Made by a program: the position numbers and the translations under genes
Part shown: piece after piece, positions 10,473 to 27,400 of the stretch
How positions within the stretch are numbered: the stretch's first letter is position 1
How the letters are laid out: every line of letters starts with the position of its first letter
Assembly (NCBI RefSeq): GCF_018991925.1
Contig: NW_024756463.1
Coordinates: 402,501-466,500 of the forward strand
Length of the DNA stretch: 64,000 nucleotides
From: Homarus americanus
Taxonomy: Eukaryota > Arthropoda > Malacostraca > Decapoda > Nephropidae
Direction of reading: 5' to 3'
The notes under the pieces: model-generated
Told to the model about the DNA's origin: nothing
What the model saw: the letters and a program-made list of their open reading frames with translations, nothing else
Database searches by the model: none

Positions 10473-11567
10473 CTGTTGGAGAGAACTGCAATGAGTACCT
10501 GGGCTGGGTCAACACTTACACCTAAATCTACATGTGACCTAACCGAGCTAACCTGGGCTCACCTGACCTACACCTGTCAGAAAGAAGGACATAAGTGGAC
10601 ATTATGTTGTACACTACCTAAGGCTCATCATCACAAACGCCACTGAACTAAGGCTGGGTGCCGGGTGTTAACTCATCAGGACACACGTAAATTTTTTTTA
10701 CTCATTTGTTTTCCTGTATTCCCTAGATGTAGCACTGCGTTCCTTTGTTCTCTGAGGAGGAGGAGGAAAAGGAAGAGGAGCAACTGTTCAATGCTGCCAC
10801 ATGACAGAACTAAAGAATCATATTAATACAGATTTCACTTAATTAGTATTTCTGTCCATTGCTCTAAGATGTGTAGTGTATGTGAGAGAAGATGTTATGT
10901 TGAGACACTGAGTAATACAAGTGTGAGTCATAACTACTGATCATTTACTGGTCAGTTAAGGCTGTTCATCATATGCTAAAGTAATACAAATTCATGATAA
11001 AACAATTGCGTAAATACATTCGTAAATTCTATCTGCAAGGTAATTCGCAAAAATGTATTGTTCTGTTTCAGTACATGTAATGCTAAACCATGTACAGGGG
11101 GGTAAATTAAATCTGGAGATGATAAACAAGTTTGCATCAGGCGTGAAGCAGGTGTGTGGTGGGAGCTGTCAGAGGTAGTGGCAGTCAAGTCAATAATAAA
11201 CCAATGATTCCTGTTCTAAGGCCAAACTGGTATCGGCTGTTTCTCGTCTCCCACGCCAAAGATCACCATCTTCTATACTCCTACAGGCAAGTAACTAACA
11301 CCACTACTATCACAGGGTGGGTGAATACGGTTTACTCCTCCACACACCTCAGTATTCGAGTATCTCAGGGCCGTTTGAGTGATAGTATCTCGAAAGAAAA
11401 AACAAACAGGAAATTTACGTCATCACATTAGAAAAAATGAAAAATTTCTATTAATATAAGGCAACTCGTATCTAAGAGAAGTGAATATTATGTAAACACT
11501 ATGGAGTTTTTGTGTTTTGGGAAAAAAAGTGCCAGTGGTGGTTCTGGAGAGTGGTGCTGTTACACAC
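10473..11567 (-). other. Intron 2 of the cuticle-protein gene
   Basis: Minus-strand donor CAG|GTGTGT at 11,567 and acceptor CCAACAG at 10,473, phase 1, 1,095 bp. No other gene seen inside; only a short AACCT-like patch near 10,540. Confidence 0.7.
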
Positions 11568-13069
11568 CTGACTGGTGGTCCCGGAAGTGGTACTGGTACA
11601 CGCCTCTCTGGTGGTCCTGGATGTTGTACTGGTACAGGTCATTGTGGCCTCCGCGGTGCTCGACCGGGTAGTCAGCCAGAGATGGTGCTCGGGCCTCCAC
11701 AGACCTTCCGAGTGGGCCTCTCAGTTGGCTGTTTTTATTCTTGTCATCATTAAAGGCGAAGTAAAGCGTATTTTCCATATGGTCCACAGTGTCCTTCAGT
11801 TTCGTCTTCCGCTCTTTCTTTACCGTCTTGTCTTCGTTGTGCATTATCTTACTCTCGTCGATCTTCCCGGCCTTGTCAACTTCACCTCTCGTTGTTGTCT
11901 CAACTGCCAGGGTCGTGTGAGAGAGTCCTCTGTGACTTTCCCCAAAAATGGTAGACAGATCGAACGCTTCTGTCGTCAAAATAGGAAGGGTTGTCGTAAG
12001 ATCGTCTGGAAGGTCATCCGAAGATGTCTGAATGTCTGGCTGATCTGTCTGAAAGTATGATGGAGTGTTATCTGATCCCTTTGCGTCGAGGTCACCAGTC
12101 GTCATCAGAATGTCCGGGATACTGGGGTAGGCTTCAGTACTTGAGAGTTCACCAGCAGAAATCTGAGTGTCTAAAAGTTCACTAGTAGACGTCTGGGAGT
12201 CTAAATGTTCACTAGTAGACGTCTGGGAGTCTAAATGTTCACTAGTAGACGTCTGGGAGTCTAAATGTTCACTAGTAGACGTCTGGGAGTCTAAATATTC
12301 ACTAGTAGACGTCTGGGAGTCTAAAAGTTCACTAGTAGACGTCTGGGAGTCAAAATGTTCACTAGTAGACGTCTGGGAGTCTAAATGTTCACTAGTAGAC
12401 GTCTGGGAGTCTAAGCGTCCACTAGTAGACGTCTGGGAGTCTAAATGTTCACTAGTAGACGTCTGGGTGTCTGAACGTCCACTAGTAGACGTCTGGGTTT
12501 CTGAACGTCCACTCGTAGACGCCTGGGTGTCTAAACGTCCACTAGTAGACGCCTGGGTGTCTAAACGTCCACTAGTAGACGTCTGGTAGTCTAAACGTCC
12601 ACTAGTAGACGCCTGGGTGTCTAAACGTCCACTAGTAGACGCCTGGGTGTCTAATAGTTCACTAGTAGACGTCTGGGTGTCTAAACGTCCACCAGTAGAC
12701 GTCTGGGTGTCTAAACGTCCACCAGTAGACGCCTGGGTGTCTAAAAGTTCACCAGTAGACGTGTAAGTGTCTATTAATTCACTCGTAGACGTTTGGGTGT
12801 CTAATAATTCACTAGCAGTTGTCTGGGTTTCTAAAAATTTACTAACAGACGTCTGAGTGTCTAAAAATTCACCGGTAGTCGTCTTGGTATCTGGAAGGTC
12901 CCCAGTAGAAATAAGAAGGCGTGGAGGAGACCTGGACGGGGTGCTGTGAGGTGGTGAGTCGTGGCTGATTGTGGTGAGGACGTGGCCAGTATCAGCGGTC
13001 TGGGTCTGCGTGCCGCGGAGATGAAGCATCCTCTGCACTTCTGCTGGCGGGCCGCCGTGTGCAGGGGGG
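11568..13069 (-). CDS. RR cuticle-protein gene, exon 2: Ser/Thr/Asp-rich repeat exon
   Basis: 1,502 bp, opened by acceptor GTTTTCTCCAG and closed by donor TCAG|GTGTGT. Phase is 2 on entry and 1 on exit, so it joins exon 1 (...GDTIIYN then PPAHGGPPAEVQRM) and exon 3 in frame. N to C: a short Pro/Gly-rich start (residues 29-40), a polar segment, then about 25 copies of a 10-residue repeat of the type TSTSELLDTQ (Thr/Ser 50% or more, one Asp each). An acidic Ser/Thr region follows, then a short Lys-rich stretch (KTVKKERKTKLK), a possible dibasic-type site near GRSVEAR, and two small motifs just before the RR exon, YQYNIQDHQRG and YQYHFRDHQSG. The repeat looks like an O-glycosylation substrate (inference). 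No homologue can be named from sequence alone. Confidence 0.8.
12150..12895 (-). repeat. 30-bp (10-residue) coding tandem repeat, about 25 copies
   Basis: The plus-strand unit contains ACTAGTAGACGTCTGGG and repeats every 30 bp without frame loss. On the coding strand each unit gives a variant of S-T-S-[EG]-x-[LF]-D-[TS]-Q-[TA]. Copies at the 3' (low-coordinate) side, 12,180-12,400, are almost identical; copies at 12,750-12,890 are diverged. Confidence 0.95.
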
Positions 13070-13424
13070 CTGGAGAAAACAACTTGGTGTTACTTGCTTC
13101 TCATAATGCGATTAATATTTTGGTACACAAGTATATTGGTTAAAAATGACTTTATATATTAACAATTGAGGGCAAGTTAATAATTCTGCGAGTATCTTCA
13201 ATAAACGAAACTCCAAATTATTGATTGGATTAAACCTAAGTAAGAAATTATGGTGATTTATGTAAGTTAGGACTGGACATTATTATTACATTTGATAGGT
13301 ATTTCAAAGCACAACTGGCTGAGGTTTGGCTCTAATTGTGAGCGATGTGCATAACTAATCTAAATAATGACAGTCTTTTGTTATTAAGTTAAAGAGAGTC
13401 AGAGAGGAGGAGAGAGCAACATAC
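13070..13424 (-). other. Intron 1 of the cuticle-protein gene
   Basis: Minus-strand donor CAA|GTATGT at 13,424 and acceptor TTTTCTCCAG at 13,070, phase 2, 355 bp, AT-rich. No feature inside. Confidence 0.75.
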
Positions 13425-13507
13425 TTGTAGATGATGGTGTCTCCCGCAGCGTGTGTCTGCCCGCACCACCACACCGCCAGCACTACCGTCACCAACACCT
13501 CCATCAT
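13425..13507 (-). CDS. RR cuticle-protein gene, exon 1: signal peptide
   Basis: Coding begins at ATG ATG GAG (13,507), giving MMEVLVTVVLAVWWCGQTHA and then AGDTIIY, a typical secretory signal with cleavage likely after THA. It ends at donor CAA|GTATGT, phase 2, in frame with exon 2. Immediately upstream is ATAACTTTCAG (13,508-13,518), a good splice acceptor, so the ATG probably sits at the start of a second exon with a non-coding first exon further upstream. An in-frame ATG ten codons upstream (13,537) is the alternative start. The gene product is secreted, as expected for a cuticle component. Confidence 0.75.
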
Positions 13508-13510
13508 CTG
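13508..13510 (-). promoter_or_regulatory. Putative splice acceptor for a 5'UTR intron
   Basis: The minus strand reads AACTATAACTTTCAG directly before the start codons. It suggests that the 5'UTR is in a separate upstream exon, which I could not locate. Confidence 0.4.
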
Positions 13511-13518
13511 AAAGTTAT

Positions 13519-14617
13519 AGTTACTTAATAACACCATAAAACTTCGCAGTGATGATGAAGAAACATGAAAATAAGTCAGGTAAAATAATATACATCAACA
13601 GGTCCCGCCACAAAGATACTGAGGAGAGAAACACAGTAAACAGCGTTCAGTCCTTGATGAACTTCAGTGTGACAATTGACACATCTGTCAACGTCATGCA
13701 GTCGTGTATTGTGGTGGGCATAAAGTCACGTAAATAATCACTAGACCAGATAGTAACTTTATGGATATCTTACAGCCGTAGCTATTAGACTTCCTTGATG
13801 AACAAATAGAAATGACGTAACTGAGGAATGTGGTTGCTGTACTGGTAACGCTTAAACGAAAATAAAAGCTAGCGGCTGTAACTTGTTCCGAGTATATTGG
13901 TCACCAGTCTCACTACTAACATGGTCACTCGTTCATATACAGCAAGAGCTTCAGCATACTGTGACACTCTACACAGGGAGTGTTTCATACCTGCGTATTT
14001 AGAAAACACAAATTTGGAAACTCAGGAAAGGCTATGAAAGTAGGAGAGGCTAAAATAGCGTAGTCTCTCCCTTAGCCAGTTGCTCCGTTTTCTCTTCTGA
14101 TAATACCCGCTACGTAAGAAAGGGTTGGCGTCCCCAAAGGGCACATGCAATTGTAGATACGTTTTGTTGTGGGCGGCGATACTTCTCCCTTGTGTATTTA
14201 AAAACTAACTGTTTCACTACAAAATGTGTATGATTATATTCAGAAGTTGGAACCGTACAGAAAAAAAAGTATTCTTGACAATTTTTTTTTTATTTACGCC
14301 AGCGGCAACTTCTGAAGACATTCGGACAAGTATAACTTAGAGAAAAAGACAATTCCATTTAACACCACTAAACTGCGGGTCGTGTACCAGAAGTATGACT
14401 ACATTATCGGGTACAAGCAAATTACTGTATTTTGCTATAGTAAATCCCAGTAGCAAGACGTCCCTGACTATCTCTGTCCGGATTTTACCATCTGATGACA
14501 CAGTCAAAACGCCTCGCCTAACAGTTATTCACGACAGACTAAGAGTCGAGTAATGGATACAATAAGGTTCATGCTGTCTTTGAAATTTCCTAATGATATT
14601 AATGTAATGTTAAAAAT
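13519..14617. other. Region upstream of the cuticle-protein gene, no gene recognised
   Basis: It should hold the promoter and first exon if the 5'UTR intron is real. I found no convincing TATA box or initiator and no other gene. Confidence 0.5.
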
Positions 14618-14838
14618 GGGTGCGGTTGACAATTGGTCACAACAGTCGCCTCCTGTCCCAAGGGTCCTAAGTTCGATCCCGGGCCACTATCAGTTCACCC
14701 GGCTGTAAATGAGGGACCTAATTTTACAAGTTGGGCACCAAATCTGGGCTTAGTACGAAGTGTGTGCCTGTGTCCACAACTCTCCCTAACAGCCATCACG
14801 CCTATATGATCCACTTTTACTTTCACAAAATAAAATTG
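14618..14838 (+). mobile_element. tRNA-derived SINE (second family)
   Basis: The tRNA-like head contains CGCCTCCTGTCC and box B AGTTCGATCCCGG, followed by the family-specific CAGTTCACCCGGCTGTAAAT. It ends near an A-rich ACAAAATAAAATTG. The same head/body pair occurs at 22.07 kb (plus) and 32.3 kb (minus). Confidence 0.7.
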
Positions 14839-20000
<5,162 letters not shown>

Positions 20001-20002
20001 GT

Positions 20003-20735
20003 GTGTGGGTGACTGGAGGCTGGGTGGTGGTATCTGGAGGCTGGTTGGTGTTGTGTGGGTGGGTGGCTGGAGGCTTGGGTGGTGTTGTGTGGGTGGGTGG
20101 CTGGAGGCTTGGGTGGTGTTGTGTGGGTGGGTGGCTGGAGGCTTGGGTGGTGTTGTGTGGGTGGGTGGAGGCTGGGGGGTGGTGTGTGGGTGGGTGGAGG
20201 CTGGGTGTCGTGTGGGTGGGTGGAGGCTGGGTGTTGTGTGGGTGGGTGGAGGCTGGGTGGTGGTGTGTGGGTGGGTGGAGGCTTGGGTGGTGCTGTGTGG
20301 GTAGCTGGAGGGTGGGTGGTGCTGTGTGGGTGGGTGGAGGGTGGATGGTGCTGTGTGGGTGGCTGAAGACTGGGTGGTGCTGTGTGGGTAGCTGGAGGGT
20401 GGGTGGTGCTGTGTGGGTGGGTGGAGGGTGGATGGTGCTGTGTGGGTGGCTGAAGACTGGGTGGTGCTGTGTGGGTGGCTGGAGACTGGGTGGTGCTGTG
20501 TGGGTAGCTGGAGACTGGGTGGTGCTGTGTGGGTAGCTGGAGGCTGGGTGTCGTGTGGGTGGGTGGAGGCTGGGGGTGGTGTGTGGGTGGCTGAAGACTG
20601 GGTGGTGCTGTGTGTGGGTGGCTGAAGACTGGGTGGTGCTGTGTGGGTGGCTGGAGACTGAGTGGTGCTGTGTGGGTAGCTGGAGGTTGGGTGGTGCTGT
20701 GTGGGTGGCTGGAGACTGGGTGGCAGTGACTTCAG
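20003..20735. repeat. GT-rich minisatellite, 29- to 34-bp units
   Basis: Units of GTGTGGGTGGCTGGAG plus ACTGGGTGGTGCT repeat with 34-bp spacing at the left (20,040-20,160) and 29-bp spacing at the right (for example 20,463 to 20,492). Unit lengths are not multiples of three, so the His/Pro-rich frames on the minus strand are by-products. Confidence 0.9.
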
Positions 20736-20806
20736 ATAACATGCAGACTTAGGGGTTATCATACATTCTCCTTATTGTACACTTCTGTGATGAGCAGTGG
20801 CGAGGT

Positions 20807-20808
<2 letters not shown>

Positions 20809-20862
<54 letters not shown>
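20809..20862. repeat. (AC)n microsatellite
   Basis: Uninterrupted AC run of about 54 bases. Confidence 0.98.
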
Positions 20863-20865
<3 letters not shown>

Positions 20866-22065
20866 TAAAAACAAAAACAGTCACGATCATGCAATAAGAC
20901 ACTTGATAAGGTAGAGACAATACCATGACCGTTAACTTCCACAATGTATACATGAGAAAACACAAGAGGCCTTTGTTGTGTGAGGGACGATGTGCCCGGC
21001 CTGGAGGTATAACTTAAACCCACAGTACACGCGCCTCTCTCAACAACACGAGAATAATGTTGATATACCGTAGGTTGACTAAGAGGCTCTACTCTCGTTG
21101 GCCAAGAAGTGGTTTGTCGACTGGTTTATAAAGGGTTTAGTCGTCAGGGTCAAGGCGGGTTTATGGCGCCGTGTTTTAAGCGAGACAGGACATGCAGACC
21201 ATCTTTGGTCAGCCAGTCACCTTTATCATACTCTCTCAACAGTCTATTAAGGTTATACTGTGGGTCTACTGAGTGGTGGCGGGGGGGTTTAGTGGAGTGG
21301 CCAGGCAGGATTATCGTTTTATAAATCTGGTAGGGTCCTCACACTTCTTTGGGCTTGTGAGAGGGAGGAGAGGGAGAGATGATGGGAGGGGGAGGGAGGG
21401 TACTTCTGTCCTGAACCACCAATGTTTTGAAAATACACGTCTGCCAGCGTTCACCAGTGACCCCTTACTGGATATTACAGTTGACCTTCACCACAGAGGA
21501 GCGCGGGGCGGGGTAAAGGAAAAAGGAGGGGAGGGTTGGTGGACACGGCTAGCGGGGAGGAGCATTGGCCGCAAATTGTAGTGATTTTTATAGTGTGTGT
21601 GTGTGTGTGTGTGTAATATCGATTATTTGTTGTAGCTGTCTTGTACAATAACAGCTGAGAATCCCTGGCTATCACACATCTCCCGGTGGGTAGATCGACA
21701 TACTAGAGGTACAATACACGGCATTCCTTGATGATGTAAAACACAGTATCTACACAGGAATTCACCAACGCCTCAGGTTGACGGTCACTAGACTGTCCTA
21801 GAGGCGGGTACCAACTGCTTGCCTTGTGGGACCTCTTCTCGCACCCACGACCTTGAACACTGACCTTCGGACTACCAACACATAGCAGCCTCATGATTTT
21901 TACGGCGAATATGTAAATGTGCTGTATATATTTATCAAATATGAACTCTCGGTTAATCGGGGGAAAGCGGAACCGGATTTTGCCATTCTTTTCAGGGAAC
22001 GTTTGTTGACGCACGAAATAATACAGCTTGTGGCCTTTTCAAGTGTACTGTACCTAGATATTTAT
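20863..22065. other. Intergenic stretch without recognised gene
   Basis: Only a short (TG)n at 21,594-21,614 and a G/A-rich block near 21,360-21,550. Confidence 0.5.
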
Positions 22066-22295
22066 AGATGCAGTGGCCAAGTGAATACAGCCCTAGCCGT
22101 CTGTACTAAGGTTTAATGGTTCGAATCCAGGGCACTCCCAGTTCACCCAGTTGTAAATAGGTACTCAACTTTACAGGTGAAGTGAAGGTGGTCGAGAGCA
22201 GTGCCAGCCACGCTGCCTCTGTGTCCCTCCTAAGGTTTAGTGTACAGTGTTCAGGCTCTCAGAAGTGTGGGACCTATCTTCACTTTCACCTTTAC
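22066..22295 (+). mobile_element. tRNA-derived SINE (second family)
   Basis: The head contains GTGGCCAAGTG and box B GGTTCGAATCC. The body begins CCCAGTTCACCCAGTTGTAAA, matching the copies at 14.62 kb and 32.3 kb. It ends near CTTCACTTTCACCTTTAC, which parallels the end of the 14.8 kb copy. Confidence 0.7.
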
Positions 22296-22545
22296 ATAGA
22301 CAGACATTTTGCGAACAGTAAAGATTTCAAAAGTGATCCACTAATATGAAAAATATTATATATTGACAGTAATTAAATAATATCACTTATAATACATAAA
22401 ATAATATACGAAAAAAGAACTCCCTTAAGAGGAAATCTTATACACCTTTCCAGTGTAGTAAGTTGTGGATACTCTGGGGTATACTGTACAGTACAGAGTT
22501 ACACCGTAGGTTCTTTTCTTTAAACTAAATTATTGTTGTGACTGT

Positions 22546-22682
22546 AACCCTTTGACTCCTGGGGGTTAAACCATCGTTATCAAAGGGTTAAAAACCATCG
22601 TTATCAAAGGGTTAAACCATCCTCCTCAAAGGGTTAAACAATAGTCCTCAAAGGATTAAACCATCGTCCTCAAATGGTTAAT
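22546..22682. repeat. 22-bp minisatellite (CTCAAAGGGTTAAACCATCGT type)
   Basis: CAAAGGGTTA recurs at 22,581, 22,605, 22,627, 22,649 (CAAAGGATTA) and 22,671 (CAAATGGTTA), a 22-bp period with one 24-bp spacing. The same unit forms an array at 44.5-44.74 kb. Confidence 0.9.
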
Positions 22683-23569
22683 TAACCTGCACGACGCTCT
22701 ACAGTAACACTAGCCCCCGCTCGCCTTGGTGAGGAAACAGGGAGGACTACGGGTAAACCAAGCAGCACAAAAAGGGGGCGTCATAGTGTAGTGGTTGATG
22801 TGACCAGAGCAGTTGAGGCGTCTGAGTGTAAATAGGTGGCAGTGAGCATTAATAGTTAACTCAAGTACTATTAATACACCTGACGGGTTGATATATAAAC
22901 TAAGTACAATAATAACGTTCAAACATATTATCAAAATTATGCAAAGTGTCCACGAAGAATGGTACATATGGCACAGATTATGCTACATATATATTTCACA
23001 TGATAGTATACATATATACATAATACAACTAAAACATAACACATAATTCATATAAACTGTATATACATATAATATCACCTACTTAACACATATCATATAA
23101 CATAAAATAGAACACACATAATTTGTATGATACTTAGATAATACAAACGAAATACAGTAATTTTAAGTTAAATAATCTTGTAAGTCAAAGTAACTCGTTA
23201 AGGTATTATCATAGTATAATGTTATTCTAATTTTCAACATTTTGTGGAATTATTGTAACCCCGTATCCCCTCTTTGTTTATGTTTCACCAGCAGGACGGG
23301 AGGAGTGAACACGCTGGCTTCATATGGTACTTCTTTATCAACTCCTGTACACACACTAAACTAATGATCATTAATATTCTAAAATGTTTTAATATTTATG
23401 GATACGTTTATATATTTTTCTCTTAAAAGCCCGGGAAAGCCAGATAAGAGCCAAGTTCAACCCTAAATCCCGGACTGCACTTGAACAGGACTGCACTTGA
23501 ACAACCCAGCCAGCTTGAGAATAACATAATTTCAGCGCTGGATTAGAATGTCTTTTCTATATTAATATA
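22683..23569. other. AT-rich intergenic stretch
   Basis: Many ATAT and CATAT motifs; no gene seen. Confidence 0.5.
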
Positions 23570-24020
23570 GTAAAAAAAAATCCTTATCCAACTTCATATA
23601 CCATTTAGTTTATTACGAATCCCCTATCCTACCTTAAAAGATCCTTAAAATAGATATACAAGCCTTAATCCAATCTTAAAGCCACCTTAAATATGAAACC
23701 CTTTGTCTTTCCCTAAAATACATTTAGGATAGGTGAGAAATCCATTATCCAACCTATATCCCCCTTTGAATAATAATGAACCCCATTTTCCTACCTTAAA
23801 AATCCTAAAATACCAATGTACCCCCTTATCTTACCTAAAACCCTAAAATACTAATGAACCTCCTTATCTTACCTAAAACCTTAAAATAATAGTGACCTTC
23901 CTTATCCTTTAAACCCCTAAAATAATAATAACCTTCACTAACCTTCCTAAAAACCCTAAAATAAAAAAAATACCTTCCTTATCCTTTAAACCCCTAAAAT
24001 AACAATAACCTTCATTAACC
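23570..24020. repeat. Degenerate 38-bp tandem array
   Basis: CCTTATC recurs at 23,824, 23,862 and 23,900 with 38-bp spacing, joined by CCTAAAACCCTAAAATA and AATGAACC. Earlier and later copies are more diverged. Non-coding. Confidence 0.75.
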
Positions 24021-24189
24021 TCCCTAAAAACCTTAGAATAATAATGATCTTCTTCACCTACAAACAAGACCCTCCAGAGTCCCAGACACAGCTAGTTCTT
24101 AACCTTGAGAGAGCGAAATGACTGCCCCGTGATGTCATTTCTTACTGAGGATGTCTTGTGCATATAGAAACTGACCAGGGTGTGTAAGC

Positions 24190-24410
24190 TGGGTGTATTA
24201 GTTACTGTGGCGGAGGGTGTGGGTGTATGTCACTGTGGGAGAGTGTGTAGTATGAGTATATGTCACTGTGGGGGGAAGATGTAGTGTGGGTGTATGTCAC
24301 TGTGAAAGAGGGTGTAGTGTTAATGTATGTCACTATGGGGAAGGGTGTAGGTATGAGTGGTGGTATTAGGTACTGTAGAGGAGGGTGCATCAGGGTGTAG
24401 TAAAACTCAC
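24190..24410. repeat. GT-rich tandem repeat, roughly 45-bp units
   Basis: TATGTCACTGTGGG or a close variant recurs five times or so, with GTGTAGTATGAGTG between copies. Imperfect and non-coding. Confidence 0.75.
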
Positions 24411-27400
24411 CTTCACGTTGGGTGTCGTGGTGCTGCAGGTATACACTTGGATCACTGCCCAGTCCCGAGAGCTTTCCTGGACGGTTGGGGAGAGTCCAGA
24501 CCTCACGGGAAAGCTGACGTTCTCCTGTACTGTACACTCTTGCTATGCCACAAACAATATCCTCTACTTTTATTTCCTTTTATTTCCGCTGAGAATAATG
24601 TCTTTGGGTCTGTCTGATAACCTAATGAATTCTTGTCAGCTTTTCTTTAAATCATCTGCGTCTGCGAGATTGTTTTTCTGGTGGGGTTTGTCTCATCTAT
24701 CGACGACCTCTTCTTCAGTTGGGGTTTTCATGATAACTAGTTCAGTATCCCCCCCTGTGGCGTCTTTTGTGTTATTTAGTTCAAGTCTGTATAAACACAC
24801 ACAATAAAACGCCTTATTGTGAGGATCTGTTGTTTCGTGGCATTGAAATTACCATAGTCACAGGTGGGGAGTGAGAACCATCAGGAGAGGAAGGACGCTG
24901 GGTGTGTGGTGGGGCGGCGTGAATGTGTGTGATGGTGGTGGTGCAGCGCCACGCCGGACACCCTCATGCTGCACTCCACGCTCCTCAACTGCCTCTCCCG
25001 GCCTCTCCCTCGGCCTGTGCACTCTTACCTCTCTCTCCCCCCAAATCCCCCCACAACCTCCTCCCTCTCCCACCACACAATTCCTCCTTGTGTTTCCTAC
25101 CCTCGTCCTCCTCCTACTCCTCACCAGCTTCCTTCAATCACTTGGAAAGGAGAGAGAGTAGGTTGAGAGTTGGTGCGTCGACTACACTGGAGAAGGATCG
25201 TGCTGCAGTAAGAGGCCCTCCAGTCACCTCCACTCACTGTGCTTATTTCCCCGTCTTGACACATGTTATGCATTTGGAACACAAATATGTTCTTTGCACT
25301 TAAGATGTACCTCACGTTGACAACTTAACGTGATAAATATGTGTGGCGTGTGTTGTCACTCAAGCGTAAAACAGTCATGACGAACACATGGTTGACTGTG
25401 TTGATGCAGCCTGCGGGGGGGAGGGACTAGCTCATACCTCTGCCTCACCCGTCACCCCTCACTACGGTCACGGCGCCCAGCCCAGGCAACACTGCACACT
25501 CAAGATAGGTAAAGGACTAACGGCGATGCATTTTGCCTTGGCGGGTCGAGGACTACCGAAAGTGAGAGTAGCTGAGGGTTGAGAACACACACACGTAGAC
25601 GATACAACTTACACCCTCTCTCTCTCGATGAAATAACTATAACGAGCCACCATGAAGAAGATCCTGAAGACATCTTAAATAAATGTCAGGAACACAGAAC
25701 TTCTACTTCACACAAAGTGATAGAAACAGCACATCTCCCCAGACCAACACTGACTCAAACTCTTCATTTAGTTAGTATAACAATGTACCCAACAAGACCA
25801 AGTGAGAATCTGTCCTTATACACTTAAAAAAAAAAAAAAAATAAACGAATAAATTAAAAAGACCACTGAGAGTTATTTAAGTGAACACACAGTTGTCACA
25901 CGCTGATGGACACACATCACCGCTGAGTCCCACGAAAGTTCAGACAAGAGGATAATGAAGGCAGTGTGTGTGTGTGTGAGGGGGGGGGGAGGTCATTATA
26001 TTAGTAAGAAATCTGGAGACTTTCTTGGTACAACAGCTGATGTCCTAATATTATTCTATGGCAGTACTGTATATAAATGGTGATATCTGTAGTGGTGGCC
26101 ATGGAGTTCCATTCCTCATATTTCTTAGCTGGGAATGTAAACTTTATCAGGACTACCACCACCAAGCAGAGGTCCAGTTGTGAGGGCTGGTAGTGCGCGA
26201 CCTTCAGTCATGTTTACCAAGGGCGAATACTGGAGTTGTGGATGGTCGATGGGGTTTACCGCAACTAATATAATAACGATAGGAGAGGTTCAGTGAATCT
26301 TTGCCACTTGAAGCAGGAGAATATTCTGCAATATTCTTCGCTGTACTATGGTCAACGTTGCTGTTTTCTTGGTAAGGAGTCGCCAAGTCAGCACAATGAC
26401 AGGGAGGATGCCTTTAACACTGTCAGCCTCAGTAGTAACGGATGACTGCGGCATCAAGGGACGTGTGGAGGCTGGAGAGGGTGTAGCGACGGTGTGGTGT
26501 TAGTGAGATCACTAACGAGGAGAGCGTTATTGGTGGTGCTGATGAGGCTGTGACGTGATCCCTCAACTGACAACTCCACTTAAAGAGTTCATTAACCTTA
26601 TGAAGTTATTCCTTTCTGTGTGGAGGGAGTTGGTTATGAGACATCAGTCCTCGTGGTTTTTGTAGAAAGAAAATGCTTTTTATAATCTCTGGATTTTCCC
26701 AGTGTCAGAAGGCACAAAGGACAGAATCCTGAGGCCAAAGTTGCATTATTGCATCTGGTAGTCCAAAACCGGACGTGCCGTGGAGATTGATCACATTCCT
26801 GTGGTTTCTTGTTGACGCTTCATCACAAGTGAAGGTCTTTAGGAAAGCTGACTTGTCTGGTGCTGCCGGGAATCTCGTTGTTGCTAACCTTAGACTGTCT
26901 CAATGTCACGACGTGACTCAAGTAACCTACGACGCACGGAGATTCAACCCACGAGTGAAGGTTAGTTTGGAAGCGACTAACATGATCCGTTCTCCTGAAG
27001 TCACACTCTAGAAACAGCTACACGGTCATGGGAGTTAAATGGCAGTAAAATAAACAAGTTCCTTCTAATAATAACAATGATGCCTGGCTCTACTCTGAGT
27101 AGACGAGTAGAGCCACATTAGAGCCATGAAAATATCCGTGAAGAGAAACATTGGAAAAGTTACAGATATTCTATATGTAAATTGTCTTCAACTAACATAA
27201 CAGAATTTAAAGTTTCTTACTCCAGAACAGTGGTAACGGACTAGCTGGAGGCCGTCTAGCGTTAGATTCTGATGACTTCAGAGCTTGATGGACCGAACTC
27301 AGGAAACAAATTGTTGGCGTGTGTAGCCGGGCAGGCACTGGCTGCTGAATCTCGAGACAAGACACTGACTGATCCATCACATTCAGGGGTCAAGAGAGCT

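Noticed and set aside
24858..25303. Pro/Leu-rich and Arg/Gly-rich frames on both strands
   Set aside because: C-rich low-complexity sequence open on both strands, with no domain or splice support.
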